Assembly (NCBI GenBank): GCA_025266875.1
Contig: JALLLT010000021.1
Span: forward strand, 496,001-560,000
Length of the DNA: 64,000 nucleotides
Reading direction: 5' to 3'
DNA from: Fennellomyces sp. T-0311
Lineage: Eukaryota; Mucoromycota; Mucoromycetes; Mucorales; Lichtheimiaceae
Shown: in pieces, positions 35,336-47,366 of the stretch
Position numbering within the stretch: position 1 is the stretch's first letter
Layout of the letters: every line of letters starts with the position of its first letter
Notes under the pieces: model-generated
Told to the model about the DNA's origin: nothing
Databases searched by the model: none
What the model saw: only the letters and a program-made list of their open reading frames with translations
Translations under genes and position numbers: made by a program

Positions 35336-37265
35336 AGAGTTATATGATTTGAACTAGAACCACGCGTATATTGTTGTATTGCAGCCCAACTTCTTCGCAG
35401 ACACACACACACACCACACAGCTGATAAAAAGAGAATAAGAAGAAAAAGGTCAGTGTTACGCCCAAAACTCTCCTTGGTAATGTATTCCCGTAATCAAAC
35501 TCCATTAGCCCCGATATACCCAGTGAGAGAGGTCCGACAGCAGTTTTCGTCTTCTTGGAGATCGCATAGCTTACAGAGATATAGGGCTTAGTGATCCTGC
35601 ATCAAGGCAGCGCATTCCCATTGTCCATGTATGTATGACTCTGTCATTGACGGCTATTGAGCATATCCAGCAGCATCATGCATATCCATCGGCATTTCGG
35701 ATTGTGGGGCTGGTGGCGGTCCAGACCACCACCAGCAGCCACTCGGGTCCATGGCTTATTCTCCGGTGGACTTTGCAATTCCATTGTCCAAAATTAAACG
35801 GATTTAATAATTTGGTCTTTTATAAATTGGATGCTACGGGCACAAACAATAAATCATTTACTGCTTTTGGACTTGCCCCTCGCACGCCCGCTTGCAAATC
35901 AATGCATTCATTATCTTGACATCATAATCTACACCTGTGCTACCATTGCTAATACCCTGTTTTAATACTGATTGGCAGTCCACTATATTCTCTTTGATTT
36001 GTTGTCGTATACAGCATTTAATTCCTTATGCGTAATCCGTACTTGCAGTTTGCATTTGAAAATTCTGAATGAAATTGGCTGGACAGATTCTACTTTATAC
36101 ATAGAACGTACGGCTAGGAAGGAAAAGGATGCTTAATACGCCAATACTTGTTGGTCAGATATAAAGTGTGTAGATAATGAAATACGGGATCAAGCTTCGT
36201 CAATGCAGAAAATGTTTTAGAAAAAAATAAGGTGTGTGTACATCAATGTACTAAATATATACCAGAGTTCACATATGGAACTTTAGATATTCGAGAGAAA
36301 TCTGTCCTGTTTCCTGCTTTCATGTGATAATTTTTTTCTTTGTTCGTGAGATAAGCTTTACGTTGCATACTAACCTTGGCATTTTTGGTATGTAGCATTT
36401 CTCAACGAAATTCGCAACGGGCAAAAAAAGTGGGAGATATATGATAAATAGCTGGTTTTCTTCGGCACAATGAAAATGTTACATAGGGAGCTGAACAAAG
36501 TTTTACGGATATAAAAGAATGGCTTGATAAATCACCACGCACATCACATGAACCTTGGCTAGGATATATTTCAGAAACATGAAACTAATCTTTAAGTACG
36601 TACTACCTAGTTACCAGAACAGCTTTCACTTTCAACGAATGATCACACAATCATGAGACAAAACCCTCTATATTTTCAAGTTATGTGCACTCCCGTTGGC
36701 AAATGTGAAGCTGGCGACCTGATCTTTGCTCCCACGACAAGTGAATCACAGTACAATCACTACAACAGATTAATGAGGTATTACAGATATGATGCAATAC
36801 ATGTTTTGTCTCTAAAGGGAAAAAATAGGAACCACATAACGTCACCATGCTATTGTAGTTATGGCACTAGCTTCAACAATCCGTGTATCCGGTTCAAAAA
36901 TCTGAGCAACTTATGCAATATGACATGACCATATCAAAAAAGTGTGAACACGTTCTCAACTGTTATTCAATCCAAGGTCATAGTAGGAAATAAGTTATAA
37001 CAGAAGACATAATGGCCACCAGATATACAGCATCACTGATGATGTTCTTATGTAAATAAATAGACTCGTTGCCATGGGTGTAAGGTATTCACAATGATAG
37101 TGAAGTTTTCCTGTTGAAATACGTATATAAATATGACGCTGTAAGCTTTTGTTGTATAGTATATTCCATTTCCTATGCCTTTTCTTTCACATTTGACTTT
37201 GCGGTTTTCAAATTTGTTGCATTCAAGTTCTACCTTTTTAGTCAATTGCTTTCAAAGTCGGCCTA

Positions 37266-38030
37266 CTTTTTGCCATATCTCGGTCAGAAGTCATGCTAAT
37301 CACATAAATCGAAGTGTCCCATATTACTCTTTGCTGGTACTAGTCGCCACAAAATACACAACAAGCCATCGCCTAACAAGGTATTCTTGTATCTCGGAAA
37401 GAGGTGAAGATCAGTCTTCCTTCAGTAATTTTTTTCTGCGTCATTTGGTTGACTAGCTGCTAACATCACTGGGTCCGTGCTTGAATTCTCTACAGAAAAT
37501 ACTAATACATCAAGGAAATCCAATCGCTGGTTTAGTTTCTATTGAACCAAAAAGGCTTTCAAGATGATTTCCCAGGGCTCTGGCCTTTGGTTTTTCGACT
37601 TTTTACCTTTTCGCCTTTCTCAAATTATGTATCTTTCGCATCTTTTCATTTTACGTGTCCTTCTTGCTTCGTCGTCTTATTCATATACTTTTCATCTATG
37701 ACTTCTTCAATTTCAAGTAGTTTTGGCCGATTTTCCTTTAGCAGGAGCTAACTTCCTTTTTGCCGTAACTCGGTCCCAAATAAAGCTAGAGATGCAGCTT
37801 CAACGGTTCCATAAAGCGCTAGTTTTGGAACATTCAACACGTAAGTTTTAGAGTGCTTTGCATCACAAAGGCGCCTTGTAAATTACGTTTAACAGCCAAA
37901 AATTCCATCTATTCTAAATAAACTTTTTCCTCCATCATTCATATTCCAAATCGTACAATGACTGGAGATATCTTAACATGTTCCACAAAATGTACCTATA
38001 TGTCAAGAAGATTCGATCGCTAGTCAGGTC
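37266..38030. repeat. Diverged tandem duplication, period about 490 bp
   Basis: CTTTTTGCCATATCTCGGTC at 37266-37285 is matched by CTTTTTGCCGTAACTCGGTC at 37756-37775 (18 of 20). TCAAGGAAATCCAATCGCTGG at 37510-37530 is matched by TCAAGAAGATTCGATCGCTAG at 38003-38023. Both pairs are offset by 490-493 bp. Sequence between the anchors is poorly conserved, so the duplication is old. Confidence 0.55.
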
Positions 38031-38579
38031 AGTAAGCGTGTTCAAAGATACTTAATTCATTCCACTGCCAGCTCAAAACGACGAATGCAAAGCAATAATT
38101 TTACCCTGAATCTATTTTACATGATCCTTTGTGGTTAACTTACTTATAATGTACGCTTATCGGCGTGGATACGCTTCTGGATCGCAGTACTCGGCTTGGA
38201 GAAACCACTAGGTTTCACTTTCCTGCCTTAATCTCGTCTACTATTCCCAGAAGGTGATTTGATTAGATGCCCTACGGATTTTACGCTCCTGTTTCTAACC
38301 AATTTTCGTAATAAAATAAGTATTCGATGAGCCAAAAAATGATGACTATATCTGATACTTGCATATTTTCTGTATAACTTTTTATTGGGTTGCTTGTTTG
38401 ACTAGATATAAAAATCATCGAATGCGGCTTTACCTTTTCTACAAGATACATTACAAGCAAGCGAGTCCAAGCACTTCGTGGGCACACAAGCATATATACA
38501 ACATTTTACTTTTCTTTAGAAAAGCGCCTTACTCCGTTATAGATTCAGCTAGTTATCCACACCTCTTCTAACCCTATGG

Positions 38580-39207
38580 AATGGCCGGACGCCAAGGGAC
38601 ATCCAATGGAGAAAATTAGCATCCACCAATTCCCTCCACCAGGAGTATTGCAAGCTACGAAGCGAACTGTCCCCACTTGAGGACCCGGTGACAGCGACAG
38701 TTGATAAGAAACGGGATGATGAATTTACTGGTTGGTATTCCAAGTACAAACCAATTCGGTGCCTAAGATCATATCCCCGAATTATTGACCCTATTTTGTA
38801 CCTGGTAGCCTCGTGCAAGGATCGACACCGGCTGGTTAAGTGGTGTATGTATTGCTTCCCTTGTATCCAGCGAAGGATTGCGAAGGTAGTGTAGTTGCAG
38901 CCCCAGAGGGGACTACGCCATCTGTCCATTGCTTCGCGCAGAGTATCAAGATCTATTCTTAGCCTTTGGAGCAGCCCCTGACCAGCAAAACAATATACAG
39001 GCCATCGACTATACGTTGAACACCCTTCCGCGCTCAAATACTGGAGTGACCCGGGGCAAATGGAAAAAGACGTGGCCAGCACTTTTGCAGGTCCCACACA
39101 AGGTCGATAAGCTGAGCCACAAAAGTGAGCAGTACCATGATGACGAACAGGCACCGGAAGAAGCCCTCCAAGGCAGACCACCCGCACCCACAAGCAACCA
39201 CCCTTAG
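38580..39207 (+). mobile_element. Decayed retroelement-like coding remnant
   Basis: The plus strand reads in broken frames: residues such as DEFTGWYSKYKPIRCLRSYP and LVASCKDRHRLVKWCMYCFP (to a stop at ~38895). Then comes a frame from 38929 with LFLAFGAAPDQQNNIQAIDY, TRGKWKKTWPALLQVPHKVD and APEEALQG before a stop at 39207. The final segment resembles the C-terminal tail that follows the reverse transcriptase in non-LTR elements of Mucoromycota; this is from memory of the family and is tentative. A second, shorter copy of the last ~65 bp exists at 56532-56600 on the other strand, which proves it is a dispersed repeat. Confidence 0.5.
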
Positions 39208-39758
39208 TGTGGTACCTCTCTCCCATACCGGCTTACCTCTCTGGTATTATGCCTACACCGCTTTTTTCTGCACTCTATTCCATACATATCCGTAACTTTT
39301 CGATACGGGCCTGTCTTCTTCACATTAAAGGGTTTTTTCAGACAAGGCATCAGGTCACTTTTCTATCTCTACACTTGTACCGCAAGGAAGCGACCATATA
39401 CCTATAGACCAGGTCAGTAAGCCTTATAAATAAAATCCATACCTTTTCAACTATCCATACCTCTGAATATGTAAAGTGGGCTAGGTTTATCACTAACGAA
39501 AGGCCCTTCCTATTGTATCGTCCTTTCCGATATAAAATTCAACTTTTATGACGATGGTACGTATGTGGTATTCTGAGTCTTATCATCCAGTTGCGTATAA
39601 AATAAGGAAGGGACATAACAAGTCAATTAATGTATATTTTCTCTTCAATAAAATCATTGACATTGGTTCCGTAGAACATCCTAAGCATACTTTTATTATT
39701 CCATAATAAATTCCACACACCTCATCGATTACTTTATATATTGCTGGCTGTTCTCCAT

Positions 39759-41769
39759 TTATTCCGCCCTAAACAATTTTGCCGCTATTTCTAATAAGAA
39801 TCTATCATAACCGTATTGTCCAAGAAGTTGCAAGCCCACCGGAAGACCCTCTGATTCACCGAACGGCACGCTTATAGCTGGAATACCAGCTAGGCTTGCA
39901 GGGATCGTCATGACATCATTGACATAGGTATCTACAGCGCCATTATGCTTGCTTGTATCATCACCTTCCTGCTTATCCGAATCTGGCAGGCATTCCTCGA
40001 TTGTTGGTGCTGGAGACATGGCACACGGCGTCAAAATAACATGAACGCCATTTTCTTCAACCGATTTTCCGTGATTCAGTAAGTTCGCTTGTCGAAACAC
40101 GCGGTCAAAGTCTTGCTGAATAAGTCGTCGTGTCTTCTGCGCCGGTAAAAACACCTTATCGTACGTGCTAATGAATCCAAAGTTATGTTTTCTGGATAGT
40201 TTTCTGTAAATTACTTGTGTCCTACTAACCCTGCAGTCAAGATATGCGTTCCCAACATAATACGTCTTTTCACTTCCGAACCAAACCCTTCTGCTCTGGT
40301 ATCGGCATATAGAAATCCATCTTCTTCCTCTCTGACAACTTTGCTTCGACGTCCTTGCTTAAGGTATGAGAAATTCAAGATATTTGTCTTTTTTTTGTTG
40401 CATTACCATAACGAACGCCATCGTAACGTGCCAAATTGGAACTTGCCTCGGCTAACGCTATGTTGAAGTATGCGGGGAGAGCGTACCGCGTCATTGGTAA
40501 TGATATAGGGACAACAGATGCACCTCGTTTCTTAAAATATCGGATACCACTTCGCCAGATATCCACCACCGATTTTGATAACGGATCCACATAATATTCC
40601 TGGGGTACACCGACAACTAGTCCTGATAGATCACCTGTTGCCCATCGCGACGCAAGCTTCGTGTCCTGTTCATCAATGCGTTTTCGGAAAGGGTCTGGCA
40701 TTGACGTCGGATCTTTCTGGTCATACCCGGAAATGGCATCTGGCAGTAATCAATAAGAAGAGGGAATCAGGCGTCTTGCTGTTACAAAAAGCACTCACCG
40801 TACACCAATCGTGCACTCTCGACATCCTGTGCCAAAATCCCCACAGTATCTAGCGAATTGGCATATGTAACTAACCCATGCCGTGAACATCGGCCATATG
40901 AAGGTTTGTATCCAATGACACCACAGTAGGAAGCTGGAAGCCGCACAGAACCACCGGTGTCGGATCCCAATGCACTACATGATAAAAAAAATATAAGCAT
41001 CGATAGATGTTTTCCAGAGCGTACTCTTACGCTATGCACATTCCCGATGCCACAGCGGCTGCACTCCCACCAGAACTTCCACCCGCAACGCGTCGCTTAT
41101 TTGGGTGACCATCACTTTTGTGATGAGGATTGATAACCGTGCCATAATTACTAAAGATATTGGCAGCACTATTGACACCATTGAGAAACAATCCCAACGA
41201 GTTTGCGCAATCAAATTACCCCATTCCAAACTCATCCATATTCGTTTTGCCCATGATAATGGCACCAGCCTCCTTCAGACGTCGCACGACCGTGGCGTCA
41301 TATGGCGAAACGAATCCTACCATTATTTCAGTACCTGATATCGACAAGTTTTGACGTGTAGCTACCTTCCAGTATTTTAGATCCGCATGTGGTTGGTAAG
41401 GTTGTGGTACAAAAATTGTCTTTGATGCCAATCGGCGCACCGTCCAGCGGGCTCAGGGCGCTTCCTTATAACATACCATTAGATAGTTGGACAATGACAG
41501 CTGTTTATCATTGTACCTTGTACCGATCGCTGTTCCGACTGCTTTCCGAGAATTTCCAACACGCTGCGCTCTTCAACGGCAACGAATGCATTAACACGTG
41601 CATTGTGTAATTCGACGTTATCAAGCGCCTGATTCCATGTCGTTACCGGTCTATTCTAGTTGACAAGCGGTATAAGTCAAAGTGCAGGACCATTCCCTTG
41701 CCATTTATTGCTCACGTGGACGTTGGTTTGCACAAGCGATCGGCGAGCAAGCGTAGTTCGCGATAACAT
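39759..41769 (-). CDS. HER2: Glutamyl-tRNA(Gln) amidotransferase subunit A, mitochondrial
   Basis: Amidase-signature subunit of the GatCAB/GatFAB complex that converts Glu-tRNA(Gln) to Gln-tRNA(Gln) in mitochondria. First exon starts at 41769 with [18 protein letters not shown], an amphipathic basic mitochondrial presequence, then splices to [20 protein letters not shown]. The catalytic Lys is in [12 protein letters not shown]. The Gly/Ser stretch [19 protein letters not shown] and [17 protein letters not shown] carry the cis-Ser and nucleophile Ser of the triad, followed by [17 protein letters not shown]. The C-terminus has [20 protein letters not shown] and [16 protein letters not shown]. 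Several short introns interrupt the gene. All key residues are present, so it should be active. Confidence 0.93.
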
Positions 41770-41974
41770 TCCGGAAGAAAGGAAATTGGCAAACGAAAGC
41801 TATCAAAGCAAAGGTTGCTGGAGATGAAAATGTTTTCAAGTGCCTGAATAGGGTTGTATTGTTACACAGGCGAGTCAAGACAACATACGGGGTGCCATGT
41901 CAGCTATGGTTAAATGGTTTCTATAACGATGGTTCAAATATATTCTATGCAATGAAGTTCAGAGTACACCGCTG

Positions 41975-42837
41975 CTATGACTTTTCGTTGTTATCCAAGT
42001 CTGCCAACTTGACAATCTTTGGTTGCTCGTATCCGGAATGCCGTTTCAACCCTAGGCTTACAGATAGTACCTAACGCGTAGCCGTGAGTACATAACAGTG
42101 CTATACCTGCACAGTGAGCCTACCTCATCCAGTATCTTCCGCAGTTGAATATTATCTTGTTCGAGCAGCTCAATGCGTTCCTCCGCCAGCTTTTGCGCAC
42201 TCCGCGTATCTTCCAGCTGCTCCTTCAACGTTTTCGTATCATCCTCCAACTGTTCCAATGCATCATCGACATAGTTGCGTCGATTCTTGGCTGAGAAATG
42301 CGATCTTTGTTTTTATTACCAAAGTCAGTAATTTTTGCCTTATCTGTTTACAACTTTACCGTCAATTACCTCCAGCTCTCTGCAACGATAATGGATGCTG
42401 CCACACCAAAGATAAATGCTTCACTGAGAAAGTTTGCTCCAGCTTCCACAGCTCTATTTATACCACTTCAGAAAACCCTCTCGAATATTTCCCACCGCGT
42501 TGACTTTTACCTGGCATCGTTCAGTGGTCGAATCACTTCCTTTTTATAACCAAGAAATTTCATCTTGAGCGTCATTTCCAGCTTATGAGATCGCTGCTCG
42601 AGTATCGTATAAAAGTTAAGTAACAGGAAGAATTGCGGGCCATGGTTTTACTGGTGTACCTGAGCAACGCCAATGCAAAAGTCGCGAAAAGCGTCATGTT
42701 GTTTAGCCTGAGTCTTGATGGACGTGGCAACGGGTTTAGCAAGAGTTCTTTAACGAAGGTAAATGGAACAGCTCATGCGCGCAAAAGATTTGCTGAGCTC
42801 ACCGTATTAATAGAGATCCAAGTTTAAGGGTACTCAT
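41975..42837 (-). CDS. OPA3: OPA3-like mitochondrial protein
   Basis: Rebuilt from about six short exons on the minus strand. Start 42837: MSTLKLGSLLIR, then TLAKPVATSIKTQAKQHDAF and RDFCIGVAQ, then RSHKLEMTLKMKFLGYKKEV IRPLNDA; exon 42465-42370 gives INRAVEAGANFLSEAFIFG and VAASIIVAESWR. Exon 42304-42124 gives the coiled coil (ALEQLEDDTKTLKEQLEDTR, ERIELLEQDNIQL), and the last exon 42070-41975 ends KLADLDNNEKS. The LA-KP, IK-A, F, EM-lKm-LG and PLN-A-A-G pattern, a hydrophobic helix and a terminal coiled coil are the OPA3 family plan. Family members sit in the mitochondrial inner membrane or matrix; the biochemical role is unknown. It is 205 bp upstream of HER2 in the same direction. Confidence 0.88.
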
Positions 42838-43669
42838 GTCAAAAAGAAGTGGGATGCTGCGCGCCGCGGCGATCCGGAAATAAGTTTGCGGAGCATTCAG
42901 GGACGCACGGTTCCTAAATTAAGAATAAGCTTGCTGTTCATGTGGGTTGAAATTCACAGTGTCGCAAACCAAAGAAAAGGCCAATGTATCTAAACTTGGC
43001 TCAGAGGGTACTCGCTACATTACTGAGGCATCAGAATAACCTTAATTCTGTTGCCAGGGGGTTGCTCCCCTGATAGTTTATCCAGGCGCCGATACTCCAG
43101 TGTGTGATAATCATAAGGTAGATATATTCACTCTGTAACTACGCATTTTTAATTTGAATACAATACCAATCTCAATGACGGAATTGATTCAGCATATCCA
43201 ATGAAGGTTGCCAGTGTTTGATAATGTTGTCCACTGATGTACGTACGTAGTATCCAGTGGTCATAGTAACCTCTACGTATTGTCGTTGCAACAAATGGGA
43301 TTGGAAGATCGTTATTGTCTGATTTCCATGGCGTTTTGGCGAGGTAAGTGGTCTATATGTGCTGATACAAGTGTACGTACTGGATATCAACATTACATGC
43401 ACATAGCAGCTGTGCTGCACGAACGGTCGTTTCCAGTTGATTTATAAAAGTACGTGTTAACGCTGATTGGCACCCCACTTTATTATCATTAATTTATGAT
43501 ATAGCGGATCAGCTTGCCCACGCTGATCACCTAAACCACTTTTATGCTTGTCACCACAAAAACAAGCCCAAACCCAGAACCTTATATGATGAATTGTATA
43601 TATATCATTAACATTGTTAGGATGAAAATGAGAGAGATACAGAGTGGGGTTATGCTAAAAACGAAAACT
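42838..43669. other. Intergenic stretch
   Basis: Promoter side of OPA3 and 3' flank of the DMAP1-binding protein gene. It contains a GTACGTACGTAG palindromic string near 43238. No gene recognised. Confidence 0.5.
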
Positions 43670-44641
43670 TTACTGTCCTCTCCATGCTTCTGGAGGTATA
43701 TTACGAGGCGGCATGTGCTGGGGGCGTTGTTGGGGAGCGTATGAATAACCTGGACGCGCGTGGACGGCATCCAGCGACGATGTCCGCATATGCGCAGCAT
43801 TCGTTTGGGGCATCACTGGACGGTAATTAGTGGGTCTTATTGGCTGCTGTGTCACAGTGCCAGTTCGATATACCGGCCTAGGGGAGCCAGTTTGAATAGG
43901 TCTTTGTTGTGGTGGAGCGGAAGTATAGACTGGTCGGTACTGCTGATTGGATGGCGGAGGAGGGCCTGCTCTGTAGGACGAGGGAGGCCGCTGCTGCGGT
44001 TGTGGCGTGTAGCCATACTGTTGGTGGCGCATGCTGGGCGATGACTGGATACTTGCTTGATAAGGCTGTTGGCGTGGCACCATACGCGGATCGTATTGAC
44101 GTGAAGGGCGTGGTGACGCATAGTATTGCGGGTTGCCGCCTGCAGACTGTCCCGGCTGTTGACCATATCCGTACACCGGTTGTTGCTGTTGCTGCCACTG
44201 TTGTTGCTGTGGTGCATACGCACGATATTGCTGTTGTTGGGGGGCCGATGTATAATACTGCTGCTGTTGTTGTTGATGTTGTTGCTGTTGTTGTACTGGT
44301 TGAAGTGGTTGTGCCTGTTGCTCTTGGAGCTGACGATGGTTTTGCTCCATTAGAGCCGCACCAGAAGGCTTTGGAGGTGAATGAGTGGGCGAGGGCAAGT
44401 AATCAAGGAAGTCTACTACATCGGCAGCACTTGGCTCAGGACCGAGATCTACTTCGCTGTTGTCGGTTACAGAAGAAGTGCCAGCTTGTGATTGGTCATT
44501 GTGCGCGAACTGCTCTAATAAAGTCGCCTTCTTCTTCTCGAAACCTTTCTGCGTAATGTCGCCATCTTCCAGTTCCAGTTCGAGATTTTTAAGTTTCTCC
44601 AATAGCTCGTGCGGCAGATCTTGATCGGATTCAATTGTCAT
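43670..44641 (-). CDS. Stand-alone DMAP1-binding-domain protein with Gln/Pro/Tyr-rich tail
   Basis: Single-exon 323-aa protein. Residues 8-50 (LPHELLEKLKNLELELEDGD, then ITQKGFEKKKATLLEQF) match the DMAP1-binding domain known from the N-terminus of DIP2/Cmr2 proteins and GlcNAc-phosphotransferase. In DIP2 this domain is followed by two adenylate-forming domains (proteins of ~1500 aa or more). Here it is followed only by an acidic linker and ~220 residues of Gln, Pro, Tyr and Arg, with poly-Gln runs and many QQR-YxP repeats. The frame ends in a clear stop (PPEAWRGQ). The tail resembles prion-like, condensate-forming sequences. Its function is not known; it could be a chromatin or cytoskeletal adaptor. 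It lies 301 bp downstream of the Rab prenyltransferase stop in the same direction. Confidence 0.82.
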   Translation of the reverse strand: MTIESDQDLPHELLEKLKNLELELEDGDITQKGFEKKKATLLEQFAHNDQSQAGTSSVTDNSEVDLGPEPSAADVVDFLDYLPSPTHSPPKPSGAALMEQNHRQLQEQQAQPLQPVQQQQQHQQQQQQYYTSAPQQQQYRAYAPQQQQWQQQQQPVYGYGQQPGQSAGGNPQYYASPRPSRQYDPRMVPRQQPYQASIQSSPSMRHQQYGYTPQPQQRPPSSYRAGPPPPSNQQYRPVYTSAPPQQRPIQTGSPRPVYRTGTVTQQPIRPTNYRPVMPQTNAAHMRTSSLDAVHARPGYSYAPQQRPQHMPPRNIPPEAWRGQ

Positions 44642-44942
44642 TCCACAGATGAACGAGCTTTAGGAAAACGGTTGACTTTTTTCAGCTGTTACTCATTTTC
44701 GGCTGGAATTGAACTCAGCGCGCGTGCTTGCTGCACTCCAATCAGTATTTGAAGACTTAGACCAACCGCCTATAGCAATCCGCGGTACGGCTAAACGCTG
44801 CCCAATGGCTCTCAGCATTGAAGTTGGCTCGTGTAACTCGTGTTCCGGTTCCAGATCACCGCCATTGGATGAACAACATTTCTCAATGTAAACGTTCTCC
44901 CGTATTCAACGACCGTCTTTGTTTTTTGCAGTCAGACACAGC

Positions 44943-46925
44943 TTAGACTGCCAATGCTTTACTGATGATATCGTACACTGCATCTGCTTCAAGTTTCTTT
45001 TCATTCTTATCGAGCATCGACAGATAGCGTTGTGTGTTGGTGGTTCGGTTCCCTGTGTGTATCAATTCAATTTATCTGGCTTTAGGAAACAACCCCGGCT
45101 TTCTACTTACTGGCGTCGTGGTATCGGTTCTTGCGATAGGTGTCCAGAGTTGCCAGCTGCTCATATATTCTGATTACTTCTCCTAGAGCATCAGAGATAG
45201 CAGCTTGACTGTTGTATCCACCGCGCAGCTTCAGCTGCTCAATGAAGTGAGCAAGTGTTTGAAGTGCCCCTAATCGAAAAAGCTTAATGTACAGTATTAT
45301 CGTACTGCCTGTCCCTTACATTTGCTATCAGGCTCGATATCCAGCAACTCTCTTACTGTAGCTATCTCTTCTCTCAGTAAAGTAATTGGATCAAGTGTGT
45401 GCCATGCCGATGAATCGGATAAAGAAGGAAAAGTGAGAGGCTGTTTGTTGGGTGGGGTCTGTGATTCGAATCGGCTGCTTAGCTGGGTAGAATAAATAGT
45501 AAAATCTAAAGATCCAGTGTAAGCAAACCAGAACAACACACCAAACGTATATATAAAAAAAACCTACCATTGCTCTCTTCCAATGCTACGATCGGCTCCT
45601 CGAGGACAGTTGTAGGAGTCGATCTGGAGAGGGTGCTTGGCACTAAATTAGCTGGTTCAATGCGGACTTTGGTGGGGCATTTGGTGTTAACTGGCTTGAA
45701 GATCCAGACAGTACTACTGCCTGATGATCCCGATCCACCCGATACCCATGATCCATCTACTGCATTTCCGGCACCATCGAGCATCTTTGGTGGATTCTTG
45801 AGAAAAACTTCATCGTCAAACAACAAAACAACGAAAAAATGTTTTGCAAAGGTATATGCTCCAAGAAACATGATGGGTTCGGCAACTATTGGATAGAACC
45901 GGTAAGCCTTCAATTGCTTATCGCCATCTTGAACAAAGATACTTACGGTGGCCAATGATCCATCTATAATACAGCCACGCCGACTGGTCATCTGGTTCAG
46001 TATAAATAGCCTCTTTAACCATGTATAGCTCTACATATACCAGAGTCAGTTCATATCCAACCACGAACCCTAGTAGCCCACCATTTTTAGCAATCTGATT
46101 CCTTTCTTCAGCACTCAAACCTTGAACAATCTGAGGCAAAAGCTTTGTTCGCTGATGCCATGCCGAGAAATTACTGAAACTCTCATTGATTTTCTTTGTC
46201 GTAAAGTCGTACTCGGATCGCACAATCTTATCATCCTCCTCTTTGCCCGTAGCATCTTTCCGCAACTGCTTTACCACGTAGCGTCTGTAACTCCAACCAT
46301 GGACTATATAAAACAACGTTCAGCGAATAAATCCGTAACATTTGGCTAAAACAACTTACAGTTTCGGGCATCGAGAGCCAAGAGCTTCTCGACCAAACCC
46401 AGTTCGGCCATCCAATCCGGTCTAGGCATTGTTTCTAGACACCAGCGTCGATGGTTCCACATCCAGTACGATTTTGGGTTAATGCGGATAAGTTGCATGA
46501 ACAAGTCAAGCTCTTTCTTGTATATCGATCGATTCTCGTCGATCGCTTCTTGGGTCTCGGCGTTGGGTTTGAAGATACCACGTAGGAGTACGTTGCGTCG
46601 AATATTCCAGATGGTGTAGTAATCTGGATTCATCTCAAGTATACGCGTCGTCAGCTTGAGTGTTTCCTGTGTATATTCCTCATTCGAAAACTGCTTTCCC
46701 TTTCGTAATTAATAAAAACTGCTTAGAATAAAGGAACGACATTACGTACCTGTTTCTGACATTGTTCTACGAGGTCATTGTATTGCTTAATCTTGATAGC
46801 CTCTTTTTCTTTTCGCTTCTGAAGCACCTCTTCCGAGGTCTTCACTCGCTCACGACCATGCTAAATGGGGATCAGTAAATGAAGAAGGCGACTACCGGGA
46901 ACCAACTTACGACATTGCTGCTCAT
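44943..46925 (-). CDS. BET4: Rab geranylgeranyltransferase (type II) alpha subunit
   Basis: With its beta partner it attaches geranylgeranyl groups to Rab C-terminal cysteines. The first coding exon is only 15 nt (46925-46911, MSSNV), splicing to HGRERVKTSEEVLQKRKEKE. PFTA repeats follow: TRILEMNPDYYTIWNIRR, IRINPKSYWMWNHRRW, FHGWSYRRYVVKQLR, INESFSNFSAWHQRTKLL and TEPDDQSAWLYYRWI. The middle region is variable (near 45560-45900). The C-terminal ~130 residues are helical (GALQTLAHFIEQLKLRGGYN, then NRTTNTQRYLSMLDKNEKKL), ending ISKALAV at 44943. All Trp/Asn/Arg hallmark residues of the repeats are present. Eight or so short introns. No leucine-rich repeat region as in mammals was recognised. 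Confidence 0.9.
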
Positions 46926-47366
46926 TGTGAAACAAGTGCTTTAAAGTCCTCTGGATCGACGCTTGCCAAAATATCCGGTAAACCATTTTTCCCTTGCCGA
47001 CTTATTGGTCCTTTTTGATATAAACATAGCAACAGGTACTCTACCTTTATTGCGCGTTTTGTAACCATGAGAACACAGATGTGCGGCTCTACTGATTAGC
47101 TACCAGTGTCCGAGCGACTAAGTGTCGATGGAAACGTATATATAAGTGCAAAAGTTGACGAGGGGAGCCAGTGGACTATTTCATCCTAACACCTCAACCA
47201 ACGGTAATGCATAAATACGTAGAAACCTTCCTCTACCCTACGTTCTTCTCGTCAACACCTCTTGATGTCTTATCATAATTCCAAAAAGTGTTCCTTTGCA
47301 TCTTCATCAAGAGAAGTTAAGCACTGACGCATGATCGTGGGCTCCCTCATTGTTTGTGATATCTTG

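Larger units (their letters stand above)
35336..39758. other. Repeat-derived, gene-poor stretch
   Basis: 4.4 kb without a supported host gene. It contains an AC microsatellite (~35400-35414), a diverged ~490-bp tandem duplication (anchors at 37266/37756 and 37510/38003), a decayed retroelement-like frame (38580-39207), and two copies of CAGGTCAGTAAGC (38025 and 39420). Confidence 0.6.

Noticed and set aside
38549..39226. 225-aa minus-strand frame across the retroelement remnant
   Set aside because: No recognisable domain. The plus strand carries the part shared with the second copy at 56.5 kb, so the minus frame is probably chance.
43909..44556. Val/Ala/Leu-rich plus-strand frames opposite the Gln-rich protein
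   Set aside because: They arise from complementing CAG/CAA repeats; the minus strand has a real DMAP1-binding domain.
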